A stretch of DNA of 27,419 nucleotides. It comes from JBECKQ01 sp040235375. Lineage in GTDB: Bacteria > Planctomycetota > Phycisphaerae > UBA1845. The number at the start of each line of letters is the position of its first letter. Positions within the stretch are counted from its first letter, which is position 1. The DNA lies in contig JBECKQ010000273.1 in the NCBI GenBank assembly GCA_040235375.1, forward strand, positions 1 through 27,419, in the 5' to 3' direction. The position numbers were made by a program, and so were the translations under genes. This document shows, piece by piece, positions 23,083-27,419 of this stretch. The notes under the pieces are model-generated. The model saw only the letters and a program-made list of their open reading frames with translations, was not told the DNA's origin and ran no database searches.

Positions 23083-25425
23083 GTGTCGGATCACTGGGAA
23101 CATCAGGATATTGAGCCGATCGAGGGGCCAGTGGCCCCCTTGGCTCCCAGGCCTCGCGGGTACCTTGCTGCGGCGCCCGGCGGTCGTTTCGAAGGCCCTG
23201 CGATCTTTGACGCGGAGCCGTCGATACCCAAGGAGGCGTGGGGCGGCCTCTCGCTGCGCACCCTGTTGCAGGCCAAGTGGCAGATCATCGGCGTCTTTCT
23301 GCTCGTGATCATTCTGGCGCTGCCGCCAATATGGCTGTTCATCAAGCCTAACTACCAGGCCACCGCAAAGGTGCGGGCGGAGAAAGTTGCTCCTCACCTG
23401 GTGTACAGCCAGGACGAGCCCGGCGAACTGCGCTTCCTCCCGTGGTTCATGAACACGCAGATCGCCATGCTGACCAGCACCGACGTGCTCAAGAAAGCGC
23501 TCGAGCATCCGGAGGTGAGGAAGACTGCATGGTACAGCGAGACGCCGCGGTCGCTGCGCACGTTGCTCGGCGCCGAGCCCCCGAACCGCGTCGAAAGGCT
23601 GCAGGACGAGCTCGATGTCCAGCAGCAGGAGTTCACCGAACTCATCCAGGTGAAGCTCGCCACCCGGGAGCCGACCGATCCTCACGTCATCGTGAACGCG
23701 GTGGTCGACGAGTACCTCAAGTACCGCGAGGCGGTGGAGCACGAGCGCAAGGAAGAGCTCTACAAATCCCTCACCGAGGAGCAGAAGTCCGTCGAGAGAG
23801 AGATCGAACAGCTTGTCGATCAGAAGGCGACCCTGTCGAAGCAGTTGGGCACGGACGACCCGGACATCGTTCGCGCGCAGCTCGCCACGCAGCTTACCGA
23901 GCTCGAGATGGAGCAGAAGAAGCTGCAGCGGGCGTTCGACCAGACTTCCTACGCGCTTGAGCGCCGGGAAGACGCCGGGCAAACCTTGCCGGACGAACCG
24001 AAGTTCGACGTCCAGCCGGACCAGATGCGCTACGCGAACGATTCCGAGTGGGCCCGGCGAAAGCAGTCCCTCGACGAGGCGAAGCACGCACTGGAGCTTG
24101 GACGCCAGCGGCTTGGAGAGCGGAATCCGCGTTTGAAAGAGCTCGAGTCGAACGTCGCTTATGCGCAGCAGAGGCTTAACGAACGCACGGCGCAACTCGG
24201 TCCCGGATGGCAGGGCAGCCCCGGTGGGCCGGTCAACGAAACGGACAAGGAGATGGACGCCGTGGGCCTGATGTCGTGGACGCCGGAAATGCTGGCGTGG
24301 CAGAAGGACCAGCAGGCCCGCGAGCTGAAGGTGCTCGAGGCGCAGATCGACGCGGTGAAGGAGGAGCAGGCGGAGAAGGGCGATCTCGCCAAGCAGGTGG
24401 CGCAGGTTGCCGACCAGCTTCATCGCAAGAACGAGCTTTACGAGGCCCTGCACGATCGGATTCAGGGAATCCTCGTCGAACAGAAAGCGCCGCCCCGCGT
24501 CTCCATCGCCTCGAACGCGGTGGCGCCGACGCAGCCCTACAAGGATCGTCGCCTGTTGCTGACGGTTATGGTGATGGCCATGGGGATGGTGGCCGGAGTC
24601 GTCGTCGCCCACCTGCGGAGCACCGTGGATCCGCGCATTCGCGAGATGGGTGACCTGCAGCGAACCATGCGGGTTCCGTTCCTCGGCCAACTGCCGTACG
24701 TGCGCGTCCGCAACGAGTCCGCGCTGGCAACTCCGCCGATCGTTGTCGAGTGCATGCGGATGGTCAGGACGGCGCTGCTGGAGCGACTGGCCGGCACCGG
24801 CAAGAAGGTCGTGCTCATCACCAGCGCGTCGAGTCGGGCCGGCAAGACGAGTGTCAGCATCGAATTGTCCAGGAGCCTGGCGCGTGTGGGTAAGCGCACC
24901 TTGCTCGTGGAAGCGGATTTGCGGCGGCCGATGGTAGGAGAGCGCCTGGGCCTGGACTGCCGGAACGGCCTCGCCACCGTGCTGTGTGGCAGGTTATCGG
25001 ACGCCGACGCCATTCAGGCTACGGATCTGGCCAAGCTGGATGTTCTCGTCGCGGGCGAATTCCCTGAGGACTTCGAACCGGAACGCCTCGCCAACGGCCA
25101 ATTCACGGCCTGCATCGCGCGCTGGCGAAAGAACTACGATTATGTGATCGTCGATAGCGCCCCGATTCTTCCCGTGGCGGACACCCGGATCATCGCCGGC
25201 CAGACGGACGGCGCCATCATGGTGTCGCGCTCGGCGCACAGTCGCCGATCCGAAGTCGTGCAGGCCTGTGCCGATCTGAGCGCGGCCGGTGGCAGCCTCT
25301 TGGGCACGGTGCTCGTGGGGACTCGCGCCGGTGCCGGCTATGGCCGCGCGTACGGCTACGCGTACGGTGCCGGCGGACAATACGGCTCCTGTGCTGGCGC
25401 GGACGACAAGACACTGAAGGGATAG
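23083..25425 (+). CDS. Wzc/GumC-type polysaccharide chain-length regulator fused to BY-kinase
   Basis: A 780-residue inner-membrane protein that controls exopolysaccharide length and export. After a roughly 60-residue cytosolic lead comes TM1 (about 66-87), a periplasmic Wzz-type domain with long coiled coils (about 200-480), and TM2 (491-512). The cytosolic tyrosine kinase domain follows: Walker A 'SSRAGKTS' with K588, Walker A' 'LLVEADLRRP' (607-616, Glu where the first Asp is usual), and Walker B 'YVIVDSAP' (687-694). The C-terminal tail has Tyr at 753, 757, 759, 761 and 767 among Gly/Ala, the usual autophosphorylation cluster. The start is GTG at 23083 with AAGGTGA upstream. The next gene begins 3 bases after the stop, so coupling is near certain. 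It would act with the phosphoglycosyl transferase and an outer-membrane exporter not in view. Confidence 0.93.
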   Translation: MSDHWEHQDIEPIEGPVAPLAPRPRGYLAAAPGGRFEGPAIFDAEPSIPKEAWGGLSLRTLLQAKWQIIGVFLLVIILALPPIWLFIKPNYQATAKVRAEKVAPHLVYSQDEPGELRFLPWFMNTQIAMLTSTDVLKKALEHPEVRKTAWYSETPRSLRTLLGAEPPNRVERLQDELDVQQQEFTELIQVKLATREPTDPHVIVNAVVDEYLKYREAVEHERKEELYKSLTEEQKSVEREIEQLVDQKATLSKQLGTDDPDIVRAQLATQLTELEMEQKKLQRAFDQTSYALERREDAGQTLPDEPKFDVQPDQMRYANDSEWARRKQSLDEAKHALELGRQRLGERNPRLKELESNVAYAQQRLNERTAQLGPGWQGSPGGPVNETDKEMDAVGLMSWTPEMLAWQKDQQARELKVLEAQIDAVKEEQAEKGDLAKQVAQVADQLHRKNELYEALHDRIQGILVEQKAPPRVSIASNAVAPTQPYKDRRLLLTVMVMAMGMVAGVVVAHLRSTVDPRIREMGDLQRTMRVPFLGQLPYVRVRNESALATPPIVVECMRMVRTALLERLAGTGKKVVLITSASSRAGKTSVSIELSRSLARVGKRTLLVEADLRRPMVGERLGLDCRNGLATVLCGRLSDADAIQATDLAKLDVLVAGEFPEDFEPERLANGQFTACIARWRKNYDYVIVDSAPILPVADTRIIAGQTDGAIMVSRSAHSRRSEVVQACADLSAAGGSLLGTVLVGTRAGAGYGRAYGYAYGAGGQYGSCAGADDKTLKG

Positions 25426-25428
25426 CGG

Positions 25429-27219
25429 TTGGAACCATCCCTCGACACCGCGATCATCGTTCTTGTGATCGACTGCCGGGTGCCCGATGTGTGCAACCCG
25501 GCGGGGGCGGCCTCCCTGTTGTCGCTGCCCGTGGCCGGCGGCTCACTGCTGGACCACGTTGTCACGAAGGTGACCGATCTTCCCGGACGCGCCCAAAAGG
25601 AAGTGTACGTTCTGCCGAACTTCGAGACCGGCGAGGACTACGAGTCGCAGATCGCCGCCAGCACAAAGTTCGAAGTGAAGGTGCTGGATCACGCCGGGCT
25701 CGCCGCGACTGCGGCCGAGGCGGAAGCGACCGACTCATTCGTCCTCGTCGATGCGGCGCGGTGGCCGTTGCAACCGGTCGATCTGGCGGAAGTGCTCGGC
25801 GAAGGCGATTGTCGCACGGTTACTCATCTGATCGGAATCGGACGCGGGGAACACCGCGCCCGGGAACGCATTGAACGGGACGGGGCCGGACAGGTGCGTC
25901 GCGTGCGCCGGCTTTACGAGTCGATCGCGTGGACCGAGCTGGCGTCGACGGGCGTCTTCCTGTCCATGGTGCCGGGCAGAGCACTTGCCGATTTCCCATT
26001 CAGGTCCCTGGCGGAGTTGCGTGCCGGGCTGGCGGCCCGCGGAGTCATCAGCCGAGACGTCCCGCTCGAAGTCGAGCTGAGCGATCTCTCGCGCGCCGAC
26101 GGCATCCTCGACCTGAATGAGAGACTTCTGACGCAGGCGGATGCGTCCCCCAGGCCGGGCCATGCGCCGGCGGTGGGGCTTCGGCGCGGACGCAACTGCG
26201 ACATCGCGGACTCAGCGCGTTTCATCGGCCCGGTCACCTTGCAGGACAACGTCAGGATTGGACCGCACGCGACGATCGTCGGGCCCACCGTGATCGCTTC
26301 CGGCAGCGAAGTGGGTGCGAACGCGATCGTCGCGCAGTCGGTGCTTTTGCCGAACGCCGTCGTGGAGGCTGGCATGACCTTGCGTCACTGCCTGACTTCC
26401 GGCCGATGTGCGGCCTGCGAAGCCGGCAGGAGCGGTGCGAGGCCCGCGTGCCACGTTGCGGCCGCCCTCCCTGAACGCCTCCACGCGTCCACGGGAGGGT
26501 TCGCGGCCACCGATGGCACTTTGCAGCGACATCGTCGCGCGCACCTGGCGGCGAAGCGCGTGCTCGACGTGACGTTGTCGCTCGTCGCGCTCATTCTTCT
26601 TTCGCCGGTTCTGGCCGCGGCGGCCCTCGCGATCAAAATCACCTCACCGGGCAGCGTGTTTTTCGTGCACCATCGTGAGCAGCGCGGAGGCAAGCAGTTC
26701 CCGTGCATCAAGTTCCGTACGATGGTCGCCGATGCGCACCGGCAGCAGCGCGAGCTGTATCAGCAAAACGAGGTTGACGGGCCGCAGTTCAAACTGGGGC
26801 ACGACCCGCGCGTGACGAAGCTGGGCGCGTGGCTGCGGCGCACGAACCTCGATGAGTTGCCGCAACTGTTCAACGTCTTCGCCGGCCACATGAGTCTCGT
26901 CGGACCCCGGCCGTCTCCCTTCCGCGAGAACCAGATTTGCGTGCCCTGGCGCAGGGCTCGGCTCTCCGTGCGGCCCGGTATCACCGGGTTGTGGCAGATT
27001 TGCCGCTCGGCGGACCGGAGCGCAGGCGATTTTCACGAGTGGATCTTTTACGATATTGCCTATGTTCGCCATTTCTCCTTCTGGCTGGACCTCAAAATCC
27101 TGCTGTTCACGGTGTTGACCGGAGGGTGGTGGAGCGTGCCGTTGAGCCGCCTGATCCCCGTCGATCATGACGGCGGTTCGCCGGCCGAGGGCGCGCTGAC
27201 GACCGAGAACACCGCCTGA
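25429..27219 (+). CDS. Fusion: degenerate nucleotidyltransferase/beta-helix + phosphoglycosyl transferase (WcaJ/PglC type)
   Basis: A 596-residue protein. Residues about 1-235 have a vestigial nucleotidyltransferase-like layout ('AAIIVLVID', 'LLSLPVAGGSLLDHVV', 'DSFVLVDAARWPLQPVDL') with no catalytic loop. Residues about 258-318 are hexapeptide repeats (IADSARFIGP, IGPHATIVGP). Residues about 374-570 are a bacterial sugar transferase: 'KRVLDVTLSLVALILLSPV' with a re-entrant membrane helix (380-402), 'CIKFRTMVADA', the Asp-Glu pair D475-E476 in 'TNLDELPQLFNVF', 'SLVGPRP' and 'RPGITGLWQI'. This domain moves a phospho-sugar from UDP-sugar to undecaprenyl phosphate, starting the glycan. The four N-terminal membrane helices of WbaP/WcaJ are absent, replaced by the soluble modules. 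The start is TTG at 25429 with AAGGGA upstream. The transferase call is firm; the N-terminal role is inferred. Confidence 0.9.
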   Translation: MEPSLDTAIIVLVIDCRVPDVCNPAGAASLLSLPVAGGSLLDHVVTKVTDLPGRAQKEVYVLPNFETGEDYESQIAASTKFEVKVLDHAGLAATAAEAEATDSFVLVDAARWPLQPVDLAEVLGEGDCRTVTHLIGIGRGEHRARERIERDGAGQVRRVRRLYESIAWTELASTGVFLSMVPGRALADFPFRSLAELRAGLAARGVISRDVPLEVELSDLSRADGILDLNERLLTQADASPRPGHAPAVGLRRGRNCDIADSARFIGPVTLQDNVRIGPHATIVGPTVIASGSEVGANAIVAQSVLLPNAVVEAGMTLRHCLTSGRCAACEAGRSGARPACHVAAALPERLHASTGGFAATDGTLQRHRRAHLAAKRVLDVTLSLVALILLSPVLAAAALAIKITSPGSVFFVHHREQRGGKQFPCIKFRTMVADAHRQQRELYQQNEVDGPQFKLGHDPRVTKLGAWLRRTNLDELPQLFNVFAGHMSLVGPRPSPFRENQICVPWRRARLSVRPGITGLWQICRSADRSAGDFHEWIFYDIAYVRHFSFWLDLKILLFTVLTGGWWSVPLSRLIPVDHDGGSPAEGALTTENTA

Positions 27220-27395
27220 ACCGCGCCGTTTCGTCCGCCAGGCCAATTTCTGAATCATGGTCCAAGCCCGACAAGAACGGAGCCAATCCGGGGAAAAGCT
27301 GGACTTCCATCGGCTGCGATGTAGATTCCGCGTAAGCAACCGGTCACGCATTCTTGGCGCGGGACCCTCGGACTTCCGGAACAAGGAGCAGCCGC
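27220..27395 (+). other. Gap after the exopolysaccharide genes
   Basis: These 176 bases carry no coding frame that I can support. They contain the ribosome site of the next gene (27383-27388). No terminator with a T tract was seen, so transcription may continue into that gene. Confidence 0.4.
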
Positions 27396-27419
27396 ATGGG
27401 CAGCAGTGCAGCGGCAGGG
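27396..27419 (+). CDS. Start of the next gene (cut by window end)
   Basis: ATG at 27396 follows AAGGAG (27383-27388) at 7 bases, a strong start signal. Only eight codons (MGSSAAAG) are visible, so the product cannot be named. Its position and strand make it the likely next member of the exopolysaccharide unit. Confidence 0.45.

Noticed and set aside
23077..24690. 537-codon minus-strand frame opposite the Wzc-like gene
   Set aside because: The plus strand holds TM segments, Walker motifs and a Tyr cluster; the antisense translation is Leu/Arg/Val-rich without motifs.

Overview
The window looks like the chromosome of an uncultured planctomycete, most likely of the Phycisphaerae. It is GC-rich throughout. 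The truncated gene at the left edge ends in the short dockerin-like tail (repeated Asp/Gly calcium loops, 'VDLADYALMQVCYG') that is common on secreted planctomycetal proteins. Other large exported lipoproteins carry PKD, thrombospondin type 3 and parallel beta-helix modules, and a divergent sigma-70-type factor is present. These calls rest on motif recognition only; no searches were run. I saw no tRNA, rRNA, CRISPR array, insertion sequence or phage gene.

Layout. (1) 1-2309, minus: secreted malectin + GH88 + dockerin protein, cut at its 3' end. (2) 2687-3739, plus: YahK-type zinc alcohol dehydrogenase, ending in a hairpin-rich convergent gap. (3) 5018-3821, minus: a nitroreductase followed by a DUF1847 Cys-rich protein, divergent from (4) 5180-5854, plus: a YedK/HMCES-type SRAP protein. 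(5) 12182-5862, minus: a complete Fe-S assembly operon, Rrf2 regulator-sufB-sufC-sufD-sufS-sufU-sufT, with very short gaps or overlaps. A sigma factor gene (13044-12235) lies 52 bases upstream in the same direction, behind a promoter containing a perfect palindrome. (6) 15891-13303, minus: two lipoproteins, one with an OmpA/CpaD-like pattern and one with five TPRs, closed by a good intrinsic terminator. (7) 19808-16254, minus: a large multidomain lipoprotein with a 159-bp tandem repeat. (8) 20689-20216, minus: what looks like the 3' remnant of an Ig-like-domain protein. (9) 20966-27219, plus: an exopolysaccharide locus. It has a strong promoter, an unusually long (about 850-base) leader, a degenerate nucleotidyltransferase with a left-handed beta-helix, a Wzc/GumC-type chain-length regulator fused to a BY-kinase, and a second degenerate nucleotidyltransferase/beta-helix fused to a phosphoglycosyl transferase. 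The start of another gene is at the right edge.

How the genes work together. The Suf genes form one pathway: SufS removes sulfur from cysteine, SufU accepts it, SufBCD builds the cluster and SufT helps deliver it. The Rrf2 protein probably senses cluster status and represses the operon. The exopolysaccharide genes would start glycan synthesis on undecaprenyl phosphate (phosphoglycosyl transferase) and control polymer length or export (Wzc-like kinase). The two nucleotidyltransferase-like proteins lack recognisable catalytic residues, so a sensing or scaffolding role is more likely than sugar activation. This three-gene module is the most unusual part of the window.
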